This document shows, piece by piece, positions 44,441 to 52,742 of a stretch of 64,000 nt of DNA. The stretch comes from an uncultured bacterium (GTDB lineage Bacteria > Bacillota > Clostridia > Oscillospirales > Oscillospiraceae). How positions within the stretch are numbered: the first letter of the stretch is position 1; each line of letters starts with the position of its first letter. The notes under the pieces were generated by a model that was not told the origin of the DNA, did not search any database, and saw only the letters and a program-made list of their open reading frames with translations. Position numbers and translations under genes: made by a program. The DNA lies in NCBI GenBank assembly GCA_948469375.1, contig CAOKLO010000006.1, positions 23,919 through 87,918 of the forward strand, read 5' to 3'.

Positions 44441-44913
44441 AGTTCGACCTCCTTGAGCAGATCACGCAGGAGGGCCCGGCCCCGGCTGAGCTGGGATTTC
44501 ACGGTGCCCTCCGTCGATTGCAGCGTTGCGGCTATCTCAGCCACCGACAGGCCCTCGAAATAGTGCAGATGGATCACAGCCCGGTATTTCTCGGGCAGGG
44601 AAAGCACCGCGTTGTACACCTCGCGGTAGTCGTCCTCCACCCCCACCTCGGCGGCGGTGTCCAAGGGGACGGTGCGCCTGCGCCAAGGGGAGGCCATCAG
44701 GGTCTTGCATCGATTTATGGTGCAGCGCAGCAGCCACGCCTTGCGGTGTTCGTCGGTATGAAACTTGTCCTCATGGCGGAAATACTGCAAAAAGACGTCC
44801 TGGAACACGTCCTCCGCATCAGGGACGCTGGCGGTGCGGGCTAGAGCCAGCCGCCACACCATGTCGCCCCAGCGCTGGACCTGCTGAGTGCGCTGTTCCT
44901 GTGTCAAGGCCAT
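44437..44913 (-). CDS. ECF-type RNA polymerase sigma factor
   Basis: A sigma-70-family protein of about 158 residues with only regions 2 and 4. Region 2 shows DAEDVFQDVFLQYFRHEDKFHTDEHRKAWLLRCTINRCKTL. Region 4 shows LPEKYRAVIHLHYFEGLSVAEIAATLQSTEGTVKSQLSRGRALL. Sigma factors of this type are usually held inactive by a membrane protein encoded next door; here that neighbour is the serpin gene, which overlaps by four bases. ATG 44913 has GGAGG only two bases before it, so the in-frame TTG at 44907, eight bases from the GGAGG, may be the real start. No promoter was identified. Confidence 0.92.
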   Translation of the reverse strand: MALTQEQRTQQVQRWGDMVWRLALARTASVPDAEDVFQDVFLQYFRHEDKFHTDEHRKAWLLRCTINRCKTLMASPWRRRTVPLDTAAEVGVEDDYREVYNAVLSLPEKYRAVIHLHYFEGLSVAEIAATLQSTEGTVKSQLSRGRALLRDLLKEVEL

Positions 44914-45009
44914 CGCCTCCTCTCGCCCGTGCCTCGGCCGCGGCACGGGCCTGTGTGCCTGTCATTTATAACACTTTTGAAGGGGAAAGAAGGTTGCGTT
45001 CCGACGAAA

Positions 45010-45038
45010 AAAAGCCCGCTGTGCAGCAGCGGGCTTTT
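45010..45038 (-). terminator. ricT terminator
   Basis: A 12-bp stem AAAAGCCCGCTG / CAGCGGGCTTTT, followed on the - strand by a T-run, four bases after the ricT stop. Confidence 0.9.
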
Positions 45039-45041
45039 CCT

Positions 45042-46271
45042 TCAGGATTGGGGCGGCTGAGAGCCCTGACCGCCGCCGGGTTTGCGGCGGTGGTGGGGGC
45101 GGTAGCGCCGCTTATGGTTCTGCCCTCCCTTGACCTCACCGGAGGGAGCGGGCTGGGCTTCCTTCTGGGGGGCAGGCTTGGGCTGGGCCTGCTTTTGGGG
45201 TTGGGGCTGGCGCTGGGCCTTGGGCTGGCCCTGGGCGGAGCGGTTCTGGCCGCCCCGGCTTCGACGCCCACCCTGCTTCTGGGTGTCGGCTTGCTGCCGG
45301 GCCTGGTTGGCGTTGTCCCCCAGATAGCGGTCCAGCACCTGGCCCAGGTCGGCGGGGCCCTCCAAGTGGCTGCCGCCGCGAAGACGCTCCCCTTCCTGAG
45401 TACGCAGCTTTTCCAGCTCCGCCTTGGGGGGGACCTCGTAGCCCTCCGGGCGCTTGCCCTTGCCGTGGCGGATCACCCGGACCTCCTCGGTGAGGTAGCT
45501 TTTGGGCTGCTCGCTGGAGTCCTCCAGCCGGACCTTGACCTGCTCCTTCAACAGGTTGACGGAGGAGACGGTGCCCGCGCCGTCGGGGCACTCCACAAAG
45601 GACTCCTGCTTCGGACAGCGCTTGACCGCGTCCTCATAGGCCCCCTGCTCGTATTTCAGGCAGCACATCAGCCGCCCGCAGGTGCCGGAAATCTTGGTGG
45701 GGTTCAATGACAGGTTTTGAGTTTTGGCCATTTTGATGGAGACAGGCTGAAATTCGTCCAGAAACTGGGCGCAGCAAAAGGGCTTGCCGCAGATGCCGAA
45801 CCCTCCCAGCATACGGGCCTCGTCCCGCACGCCGATCTGCCGCAGCTCGATGCGGGCCCGGAAAATGCCCGCCAGGTCCTTCACCAGGGCTCGGAAGTCC
45901 ACCCGACCGTCGGAGGTGAAAAAGAAGATGATCTTGTTGCCGTCAAAGCTGTACTCCACCTGGACCAGCTTCATGTCCAGGCCATGGCGCTCCACCAGCT
46001 GCTGGCAGGTGCGCAGGGCGTCCTTTTCCTTGCCTCGGTTTTCCCGGACCTGCTTTTCGTCCTTTTCAGTGGCCAGCCGCACCACCGGGCGCAGGGGCTG
46101 GACCACCGACTCGTCCTCCACCATGGTGTTGTGGCGGACGCAGGCGCCGTATTCCAGACCCTTGCCCGTCTCCACAATGACGCTTTGTCCCTCGGCCACG
46201 GTGAGACCCGCGGGATCGAAATAGTATTGCTTGCCGCCCGGCCGAAACCGGACGCTGATGATTTCCGTCAT
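45042..46271 (-). CDS. ricT: PSP1-domain protein RicT (YaaT)
   Basis: A 409-residue PSP1 protein. The core begins MTEIISVRFRPGGKQYYFDPAGL and contains the cysteine signature (GFGICGKPFCCAQFLDEF and CGRLMCCLKYE). In Bacillus RicT works with RicA and RicF and with RNase Y in mRNA maturation, biofilm and sporulation. From about residue 320 there is a long Gln/Pro/Lys/Arg-rich tail, which is not usual for the family. The ATG at 46271 follows GGAGGATACC. The order nudix-decarboxylase-holB-ricT resembles the Bacillus yaaO-tmk-yaaQ-yaaR-holB-yaaT region, without tmk. Confidence 0.93.
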   Translation of the reverse strand: MTEIISVRFRPGGKQYYFDPAGLTVAEGQSVIVETGKGLEYGACVRHNTMVEDESVVQPLRPVVRLATEKDEKQVRENRGKEKDALRTCQQLVERHGLDMKLVQVEYSFDGNKIIFFFTSDGRVDFRALVKDLAGIFRARIELRQIGVRDEARMLGGFGICGKPFCCAQFLDEFQPVSIKMAKTQNLSLNPTKISGTCGRLMCCLKYEQGAYEDAVKRCPKQESFVECPDGAGTVSSVNLLKEQVKVRLEDSSEQPKSYLTEEVRVIRHGKGKRPEGYEVPPKAELEKLRTQEGERLRGGSHLEGPADLGQVLDRYLGDNANQARQQADTQKQGGRRSRGGQNRSAQGQPKAQRQPQPQKQAQPKPAPQKEAQPAPSGEVKGGQNHKRRYRPHHRRKPGGGQGSQPPQS

Positions 46272-46308
46272 GAGGGTATCCTCCGTAGAATAAAAATGGT
46301 TAGAGAGC

Positions 46309-46540
46309 CGTCTTTTTCTTTCTGTAGAAAGAAAAAGACGCAAAAAGAAAGGCTTTTGGACCGCTGACGGTAAGATCGCGATTCTTTTAAGAGCGTGCAC
46401 GGCAGCCAACCACATTATAAAATATATTTTGATTTATGCCTGGCTTTGGGCGGCCGGCGCAGCATTTTAGTGTATCGAGTACGATAGAAACGGAATGAAA
46501 GCTTCTTTTTCTGCTTTCTTTTTTCAAAGAAAAAAGAAAG
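46309..46540. repeat. Inverted-repeat element 3 (no gene inside)
   Basis: The left arm is a 15-bp hairpin (46309-46340) followed by CAAAAAGAAAGGCTTTT. The right arm is the inverted GAAAGCTTCTTTTTCTG (46497-46513) and a hairpin at 46514-46540. The 140-base interior has no gene and no clear similarity to the interiors of the other two elements. It separates holB from ricT. Confidence 0.6.
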
Positions 46541-46546
46541 GCCCTT

Positions 46547-47290
46547 TCAGAATATGAGCGTGACGAGCAAGCCCAAGGTAAGCCCTGCGCCGGGGTTGAA
46601 CACGGCGCTTTCCTGACAGGTCTTAAGGGCCTGGAGGGCCTTCACACCCCGCCGGGGGTATTGGGCCAGACGGCGGGAGACCTGGTGTTCCACCTCCGCC
46701 AGCAGCGCGGCCAGCTGGTCGCCCTTGGGCTTGGAGAGCTCCACCTCCACCAGTGCCTGAGCGATGGACAGCTCGTCCCCGGTGAGCAGCAGCCGGGCCA
46801 GGGACGCGGCCTGTTCCACCAGCCCGGGGTCGGCCTGGGGCGCTTCCGGCGGCAGGGAGAGCAGTTCGCACCGGGAGCGCACCGTGTCCAGCAGAAGGCC
46901 GGGACGCTCCGCCAGCAGCAGAAAGGCGGCGTAGGAGGGCCCCTCTTCCAATACCTTCAGCAGGGCGTTCTGGGCGGCGGGATTCATGGCGTCCGCCGGG
47001 TCAATGAGGTACACCTTCCGCTTCCCCTCGTTGGGGCGGACATAGGCGTCGGCCCGCAGGGCGCGGATCTGGTCCACGGCGATCTCCCGCTTGTCCAGGG
47101 CGGGGGCGGCGCGAAACACGTCGGGATGGGTCCGGGCCGATACCTTGCGGCAGGCCCGGCACGCGCCGCAGGGGGGCCGGGGTCCCTCGCACAGGTAGGC
47201 GGCGGTCAAGCGGCTGGCCAAAGCAGCCCGGCTGTCCACGCTTCCCCCGGTGATGAGGTAGGCGTGGGACAGAGGATTTGGAAGCTCCAT
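46547..47290 (-). CDS. holB: DNA polymerase III delta' subunit
   Basis: A 247-residue clamp-loader delta' protein. It starts NPLSHAYLITGGSVDSRAALA (a degenerate P-loop), has the zinc-binding CGACRACRKVSARTHPDVF, DQIRALRADAYVRPNEGKRKVYLIDPADAMNPAAQNALLKVLEE, and ends the AAA domain with TVRSRCELLSL. The C-terminal domain is short compared with Bacillus HolB. It lies four bases downstream of the decarboxylase-like gene and before ricT, matching the conserved holB-ricT order. Confidence 0.92.
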   Translation of the reverse strand: MELPNPLSHAYLITGGSVDSRAALASRLTAAYLCEGPRPPCGACRACRKVSARTHPDVFRAAPALDKREIAVDQIRALRADAYVRPNEGKRKVYLIDPADAMNPAAQNALLKVLEEGPSYAAFLLLAERPGLLLDTVRSRCELLSLPPEAPQADPGLVEQAASLARLLLTGDELSIAQALVEVELSKPKGDQLAALLAEVEHQVSRRLAQYPRRGVKALQALKTCQESAVFNPGAGLTLGLLVTLIF

Positions 47291-47294
47291 GGTC

Positions 47295-48614
47295 CTACAC
47301 CTCCTTGATGACGTGGCAGTAAACTTTATTATATCCTATTTCGCGCAAATAGGCCAGATGTTTTTTTTCGATGCGCTCCCCGGGGGCCACCACCGGCACG
47401 CCGGGAGGATAAGGGGCGATCTGGGCGGCGGAGACGCGGCCCGCGCCGACGGACAAGGGGATGCGCTCCTGGGGGGCGAACAGGGCTTGCCGGGGGGTGA
47501 GCGCCGCCGTGGGCAGCGGGGGCGCGGGCAGGGGCGGGCAGTTGCCCATCTGGGGGCGGAGCTCCTCCAGCGCCTGTTCCAATGCGCGAAAGGCCTCACC
47601 GCTGTCCTGACAGGTGCAGATGAGGACCACATGGCCGCCGTCCTCCATCTCGGGGAAAATGCCGCGCCGCTCCAGCGCCCGAGCAAAGGCGGGGCCGTCC
47701 TTCACATTCAACACAAGGCGGGCGGGGTCCAGGGACAGGCCGGGACCCGGCTGGAGGCTGGGGAATTTTTTCCGCAGCTCCGACACCTGAGCAGCGGTCC
47801 GCTTATATAATTGCCCACCCTGTTTTTCCATCCAATCCCGGGCGGCGTCTATGGAGGCCATCATGGGGTAGGAGGGGCTGGAGGTGCCGAAAACGGAAGC
47901 TGTCTGCCGCACCCGGTCCGGGTCAAAGCCGCGGGCAAACAGCAGGGCGGACTGTCCCATGGCCGGGAGGGTTTTGTGAGCGGAGACCACCACCGCGTCC
48001 GCGCCGGAAAAGGGCTCCAGACCCAGAAAGGGTAGGTGCGCCCCGTGGGCGCCGTCTACGAAGAGCCTGACGCCGTGAGCGTGGGCAATTTGGGAAATGG
48101 CCCCAATATCTGATAACACGCCGGAATATGTAGGCGAGGTAATACAAATCGTTGTAATTTTTGGGTCCAGCTTCAGGGTCCGCTCCACGTCTCTGGGGGA
48201 AATGGGGCCGGTGAGGCTTTCGCTTGGAAGCCAGGGGCGTTCCAGCCAGACCGGCTCCAGGTCCAGCAGGGCCAGAGCGTGGAAGGCCGCCCGGTGACAG
48301 CCCCGGTCCATCAAAACCCTGTCCCCCGGCTTGCAGCACAGGGCCAACCCGGTGTGAATGCCCATGGTGGACCCGCCGGTGAGAAATTGGCACTGGTCAA
48401 AGCCGAAGCGCTCCGCCCATAGGGCCTGGGCGGAGTCGAAGGGCTCGCCGGGCTCGTACAGGTTGCCGGTGCCCGGAAGCTCGGTCACATCGATGGGGGC
48501 CAGCCGGTCCAGCTCCGCCAGGGGGAGGGGCAGCCCCTTGTGCCCCGGCATATGATACCGGATGGGTTCACGGCCGGCGTAGGCTCGAAGGGCGTCGTAA
48601 AGGGGGGTAGGCAT
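47295..48614 (-). CDS. Orn/Lys/Arg decarboxylase-like PLP enzyme
   Basis: A 439-residue fold-type-I PLP protein of the SpeA/YaaO group. It begins TPLYDALRAYAGREPIRYHMPGHKG. The PLP-binding set is visible: TGGSTMGIH, then DGAHGAH with the ring-stacking Asp, and the Schiff-base Lys in SAHKTLPAMGQ. The C-terminal decarboxylase domain has APYPPGVPVVAPGE. The family includes arginine, lysine and ornithine decarboxylases; substrate cannot be told. Its location just before holB corresponds to yaaO in Bacillus. It begins four bases after the Nudix gene region. Confidence 0.87.
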   Translation of the reverse strand: MPTPLYDALRAYAGREPIRYHMPGHKGLPLPLAELDRLAPIDVTELPGTGNLYEPGEPFDSAQALWAERFGFDQCQFLTGGSTMGIHTGLALCCKPGDRVLMDRGCHRAAFHALALLDLEPVWLERPWLPSESLTGPISPRDVERTLKLDPKITTICITSPTYSGVLSDIGAISQIAHAHGVRLFVDGAHGAHLPFLGLEPFSGADAVVVSAHKTLPAMGQSALLFARGFDPDRVRQTASVFGTSSPSYPMMASIDAARDWMEKQGGQLYKRTAAQVSELRKKFPSLQPGPGLSLDPARLVLNVKDGPAFARALERRGIFPEMEDGGHVVLICTCQDSGEAFRALEQALEELRPQMGNCPPLPAPPLPTAALTPRQALFAPQERIPLSVGAGRVSAAQIAPYPPGVPVVAPGERIEKKHLAYLREIGYNKVYCHVIKEV

Positions 48615-48617
48615 GGG

Positions 48618-49028
48618 TCAGAGCCTCCGAAGGAAGCTGTGGGCCTCCTGGAGAACGGCCTGGTCGGAGGAGTGGGTCAGGGCGGCCAGCGCCGCGTCGA
48701 AGGGCAGAAAGCGGGCGTCCGCCACCTCCTCGGGCTGACAGGTCAGCGTGCCCCCGGAGACTCGAGCCAGGAAAAACACCACGTCCTTGGTGCAGTCCTG
48801 GAAGGGAGAATAGGTGATGACATCCCGGAAGCCGTCGATGAATTCCACCGTCAGGCCGGTCTCCTCCATGATCTCCCGAGCGGCGGTCTCGTGTTCCGTC
48901 TCGTTGTTCTCCACATGGCCCTTGCACAGCGTGGTGTGGCCTTGGGTGCTTTTGAGGATAAGGTAGAAACGCCGGGCGTTTTCATCCTGGCGGAAGATCA
49001 CCGCTCCACAGCTTTTTTCCTGCTTCAT
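48618..49028 (-). CDS. Nudix hydrolase (Ap4A-hydrolase-like)
   Basis: A 136-residue Nudix protein. The Nudix box GHVENNETEHETAAREIMEETGL fits the consensus GX5EX7REUXEEXGU. The start KQEKSCGAVIFR resembles bis(5'-nucleosyl)-tetraphosphatases, a housekeeping group that removes diadenosine polyphosphates; this is inferred. GGACCTGACC... with AGGTC upstream gives only a moderate ribosome site. It is the first gene of the leftward nudix-decarboxylase-holB group, about 30 bases after the PII-like gene. Confidence 0.88.
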   Translation of the reverse strand: MKQEKSCGAVIFRQDENARRFYLILKSTQGHTTLCKGHVENNETEHETAAREIMEETGLTVEFIDGFRDVITYSPFQDCTKDVVFFLARVSGGTLTCQPEEVADARFLPFDAALAALTHSSDQAVLQEAHSFLRRL

Positions 49029-49057
49029 TTTAGGTCAGGTCCTTTCTTGATGGGCTT

Positions 49058-49756
49058 TTATTCGTCGGTTTCGTCTCCCGCCGGCTCCAGCAGGCGCATT
49101 CCGGCGGTGCCGGTGACGGGCAGGGAGAATATGATGGATTTCGCGTCGGTGTCCATACCCGCCTTGGTCATGATGGCCTTCATGATGCGGTTTTTGGTGG
49201 CGGTCTTCACCACGATGAACACCATTTCCTTCTCGTTCACCAGGGAGAAGCCCAGAAATTTTTCCGCCTTCTCCATGCCGGTGCCCTTGGCGTGGAGGAC
49301 GGTGCCGCCTCCCGCCTGCTGCTCCCGGGCGGCGTCCATAATCAGCTCCGTGTGGCCCTGGTTGGCGATGACCACCAGAAGCTCGTATTGGGTGTCCTTC
49401 AAGACGCTCTCCTCCCCTGCTTCAAAGTTCTGTCCGTCGGTGAAAAAGGCCAGCGGTTTTTTGCCGCCGATGCTGCTTACCGGGATGATAAAGGCGATGC
49501 CCGTGCCGGGTACGTCGATGCTCAGATCCCGCTGCATGGCGGACTTTACCGTCCGCCAGGTGGACCGGGTGACAAAGGAAAAGTTGACCACCTTCTCCGT
49601 CTTTTCCAGGCCGAAATAGTCCAGCAGCTCGCTGCGGGCGGTGCCCTGCCCCAGCGTGGTCAGGGTGACGGCCGCATTGTGCCGGGCGAACAGGTCCACA
49701 AACTGCTTGGCGGAGCCGCGCTCGGTAATGGTTACCATCAGATACAATTCATTCAA
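49058..49756 (-). CDS. Tandem PII-like regulator
   Basis: A 232-residue protein that looks like two PII-like ferredoxin-fold units in tandem. The first begins NELYLMVTITERGSAKQFVDLFARHNAAVTLTTLG, and the second begins QYELLVVIANQGHTELIMDAAREQQAGGGTVLHAKG. The second ends with the NEKEMVFIVVKTATKNRIMKAIMTKAG segment typical of PII-type proteins. The TTG at 49756 is chosen as start since GGAGG lies seven bases upstream and the family begins here; ATG 49774 is an alternative. It lies 82 bases after the DUF1538 membrane protein gene, a pairing that suggests it regulates that transporter. Confidence 0.8.
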   Translation of the reverse strand: MNELYLMVTITERGSAKQFVDLFARHNAAVTLTTLGQGTARSELLDYFGLEKTEKVVNFSFVTRSTWRTVKSAMQRDLSIDVPGTGIAFIIPVSSIGGKKPLAFFTDGQNFEAGEESVLKDTQYELLVVIANQGHTELIMDAAREQQAGGGTVLHAKGTGMEKAEKFLGFSLVNEKEMVFIVVKTATKNRIMKAIMTKAGMDTDAKSIIFSLPVTGTAGMRLLEPAGDETDE

Positions 49757-49838
49757 ATAAAATCCTCCATCCATGCTCAGCTCAATACCGGCTGTCTGGT
49801 GATGCTCTTTTCCATAGGCTCTCCCCTTAGCAAAGGAA

Positions 49839-51410
49839 CTACAGCTCGATGATGGCGTCGTCATCCAGCTCGTCGAAGGACAGCGCCTGGGCGGGGCCGG
49901 CCTGGGCGGCGGCGTGCCGGCGGGCCCGGTAGACCATGCCTAAAATCTGGATGGCGATTAGGGGCGTCATGGCCACCATGGCCACTACGCCGAAGGCATC
50001 GATGACGATGTTTCCACCCACCGCCACGCAGGCCCCTTGGGCAAAGGGCAGCAGGAAGGTGGCCGTCATGGGGCCGGAGGCCACGCCGCCGGAGTCGAAG
50101 GCGATGGCGGTGAAGATGCGGGGAACAAAAAAGGACAAAATAATGGCGATGGCGTATCCCGGGATCAAAAACCACAAAATGGACACCCCGGTGAGCACCC
50201 GAACCATGGCAAGGCCGATGGACACGGCCACGCCGATGGACAGGCTGGCGCCCATGGCGGCGCTGGAGATGGCGCCGTCGGTGATTTCCTCCACCTGCTT
50301 GTTCAGCACGTAGACGGCGGGCTCGGCCCTGACGATGAAATAGCCGATGACCATGCCCACAGGAATGATGATCCAGGGTCGGGACAGGCCGGCCATCACC
50401 TGGCCTAAGTAGTTGCCCGCGGGCATAAAGCCCACGTTGGCTCCGGTGAGGAACAGGACAAGGCCGATGTAGGTGTAAATAAGGCCCACGGCGATTTTTT
50501 TCAGCGTCCGGGTGGACAGCTTGAGGACCGCCAGCTGGAATATGCCGAACAGGGCCGCGATGGGCAGGAGGGAGAGGGCAATCTCCTTGATGTAGGTGGG
50601 CAGGCCTGAGCGGAACAGGGCCCACAGCTCCACGGAGTCGGCGATTTCCGGCAGGACGGGGGCGGTGTACGCGCCGTCCTCAGGCCGGAAAATCAGGCCC
50701 AAAATCAGAACCGCCAGGATAGGCCCCACAGAGCACAGGGAGACCAGGCCGAAGCTGTCGTCCGCCGCCCGGCGGTCGCTGCGGATGGCGGAAATGCCCA
50801 CGCCCAGGGCCATGATGAAGGGCACCGTCATGGGCCCGGTGGTGACGCCGCCGGAATCGAAGGCCACGGCCAGAAAGTTGCGGGGAACGAACAGAGCCAG
50901 AACAAACACCGCAAGGTAGAACAACACCAGCATGGGCGGCAGCGGGATGCCGAACAGCATACGCAGAAGGGCCAGCGCCAGGAAAATTCCCACGCCCGCC
51001 GCCACCGCCAGGATCAGCACCATGTTGGGCACGGCGGGCACCTGCCCCGCCAACACCTGGAGGTCGGGCTCGGAGATGGTGATGAGAAAGCCCAGCAAAA
51101 AGCCCATGCCGATGATGACCGGCAGGCTGCGGCTGCGGGTGACTGCGGTGCCCACCCGCTCCCCCATGGGGGTCATGCTGGACTCAGCGCCCAGGGTAAA
51201 AAACATCATGCCCAGCACGATCATCATCGCCCCCAAAAGGAAGCACAGCAGGATGCTGGGTGAGATGGGGGCTACGCTGAAGCACAGCGCCGCCACAATG
51301 CCCACGATGGGAAGCACCGCCTTCAGCGCCTCCAGCAGTTTTTCCTTTAGTTTCGGGAGGGAACCACGCAACCGCTCCACTGTCCTTTCCGTTGGCAAAT
51401 ACTCCACCAT
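49839..51410 (-). CDS. DUF1538 membrane protein (putative transporter)
   Basis: A 523-residue polytopic membrane protein built from two homologous halves. The half-repeat signature is VAFDSGGVTTGPMTVPF in the first half and IAFDSGGVASGPMTATF in the second. Further paired segments (LGFLITISEPDLQVL and GYFIVRAEPAVYVL) support the duplication. About twelve membrane segments are visible. DUF1538 proteins are uncharacterised, but they are often encoded with PII-type genes, as here. The start is uncertain: ATG 51410 has no strong ribosome site and ATG 51458 is in frame. The extreme C-terminus is acidic (SFDELDDDAIIEL) and could bind the PII-like partner. Confidence 0.85.
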   Translation of the reverse strand: MVEYLPTERTVERLRGSLPKLKEKLLEALKAVLPIVGIVAALCFSVAPISPSILLCFLLGAMMIVLGMMFFTLGAESSMTPMGERVGTAVTRSRSLPVIIGMGFLLGFLITISEPDLQVLAGQVPAVPNMVLILAVAAGVGIFLALALLRMLFGIPLPPMLVLFYLAVFVLALFVPRNFLAVAFDSGGVTTGPMTVPFIMALGVGISAIRSDRRAADDSFGLVSLCSVGPILAVLILGLIFRPEDGAYTAPVLPEIADSVELWALFRSGLPTYIKEIALSLLPIAALFGIFQLAVLKLSTRTLKKIAVGLIYTYIGLVLFLTGANVGFMPAGNYLGQVMAGLSRPWIIIPVGMVIGYFIVRAEPAVYVLNKQVEEITDGAISSAAMGASLSIGVAVSIGLAMVRVLTGVSILWFLIPGYAIAIILSFFVPRIFTAIAFDSGGVASGPMTATFLLPFAQGACVAVGGNIVIDAFGVVAMVAMTPLIAIQILGMVYRARRHAAAQAGPAQALSFDELDDDAIIEL

Positions 51411-51522
51411 TTTAACGTTATAAAGTAGTATATCAAAAAAACTAAGGAATGCCAACACCTGAGCGGGAATTTTTATAACTGTTTACAAATCGACAAAAGG
51501 GGCGAAAAAAAGAGGTTTGCGG

Positions 51523-51551
51523 TTGTTTTCAGCGGGTTATTGTGGTATACT
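51523..51551 (+). promoter_or_regulatory. galM promoter
   Basis: TTGTTT at 51523-51528, a 17-base spacer and TATACT at 51546-51551, about 49 bases upstream of galM. Confidence 0.7.
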
Positions 51552-51599
51552 AGAGCATATGTATCAAAGCCGGGTCTCCCGGAGAAATGGAGGGGACTT

Positions 51600-52661
51600 A
51601 TGGAAGGCGGCAGAAGAATTTTTGGACATATGCCCGACGGGACCGGAGTGGAGGAGGTCACTCTCAGCAACGGGCATCTCAAGTGCAGCATTATTACCTA
51701 CGGCGGCGCGGTGCGCTCCCTGATGGTCCCGGACCGGAATGGCAGCTTGGTGGACGTGGTCCTGGGGTTTGACACCCTGGAGGACTATCGAAAACAGGAT
51801 AAGTATATGGGCGCCCTAGTGGGGCGGTATGCCAACCGCATCGGCGGGGCGAGGTTTGCACTGAACGGCGTGGAATATCCTCTGGCCGCCAACGACGGGC
51901 CCAACTCCCTTCACGGCGGGATGGTGGGCTTTGACAAGCAGGTCTGGACGGTGGAGGAGCTGAGCGAAAACGCCGTCACCCTCTCCCTGGTCAGCCCCGA
52001 TATGCAGGAGGGCTACCCCGGGACGCTGAAGGTGTGGGTGACCTACGCGCTGAAGGGCGGGGAGCTGCTCATCTGGTATCGGGCAAAATGCGACAAGGAC
52101 ACCCCATGCAATTTGACAAACCACAGCTATTTCAACCTGTCCGGCCACGACAGCGGAAGCGTGGAGGGACAGTATATCAGGGTAATGGCTTCCCGGTACA
52201 CGCCTGCTGCTGGATTGATTCCCACCGGGGAGATCGCCCCGGTGAACCGCACACCCATGGACCTGAGAAGAGCCCAGAGGATCGGCGAGCACATCCGGGA
52301 CAAGTTTCCCCAGCTCACCATGGCGGGGGGCTACGACCACAACTGGGTGATTGACGGCTATGATGACGAGGCCTCTGTGTCTGCTGCCCGGGCCTGGTCG
52401 CCGGAGACCGGAATCTGCATGGAGGTAACCACTACCCAGCCCGGGGTGCAGTTCTATGCCGGCAATTTCATCAGCGGGTGCCCCGCAGGCAAGGGCGGGG
52501 CTGCGTACAAAGACAGGCACGGCTTTTGCCTGGAAACCCAAGGGTTCCCCGACAGCCCCAACAAGCCGAATTTCCCGCCCTGCGTGCTATGGGCGGGGAG
52601 CGAATACCGTAATGGGACGGCGTACCGTTTCTTCATCATAGGCAGCGCCGAAAAGCTGTGA
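51600..52661 (+). CDS. galM: Aldose 1-epimerase
   Basis: A 353-residue mutarotase that interconverts alpha and beta anomers of hexoses. YGGAVRSLMVPDRNG, the substrate region GRYANRIGGARFALNG, the catalytic His in NLTNHSYFNLSGH and the final catalytic Glu in FCLETQGFPDSPNKPNFP are all present. The ATG at 51600 follows GGAGGGG; an upstream in-frame ATG at 51540 overlaps the promoter. It is read from a promoter at 51523-51551. About 80 bases separate it from the transketolase pair, and they may form a sugar-metabolism unit. Confidence 0.95.
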   Translation: MEGGRRIFGHMPDGTGVEEVTLSNGHLKCSIITYGGAVRSLMVPDRNGSLVDVVLGFDTLEDYRKQDKYMGALVGRYANRIGGARFALNGVEYPLAANDGPNSLHGGMVGFDKQVWTVEELSENAVTLSLVSPDMQEGYPGTLKVWVTYALKGGELLIWYRAKCDKDTPCNLTNHSYFNLSGHDSGSVEGQYIRVMASRYTPAAGLIPTGEIAPVNRTPMDLRRAQRIGEHIRDKFPQLTMAGGYDHNWVIDGYDDEASVSAARAWSPETGICMEVTTTQPGVQFYAGNFISGCPAGKGGAAYKDRHGFCLETQGFPDSPNKPNFPPCVLWAGSEYRNGTAYRFFIIGSAEKL

Positions 52662-52742
52662 GTAAGTCCGTCTGACCGATGAATTCCCGCAAACCGCCCG
52701 CGCTCCTTCGTGCGGTCTTGCTGATAAGAAAGAAGGAATACT

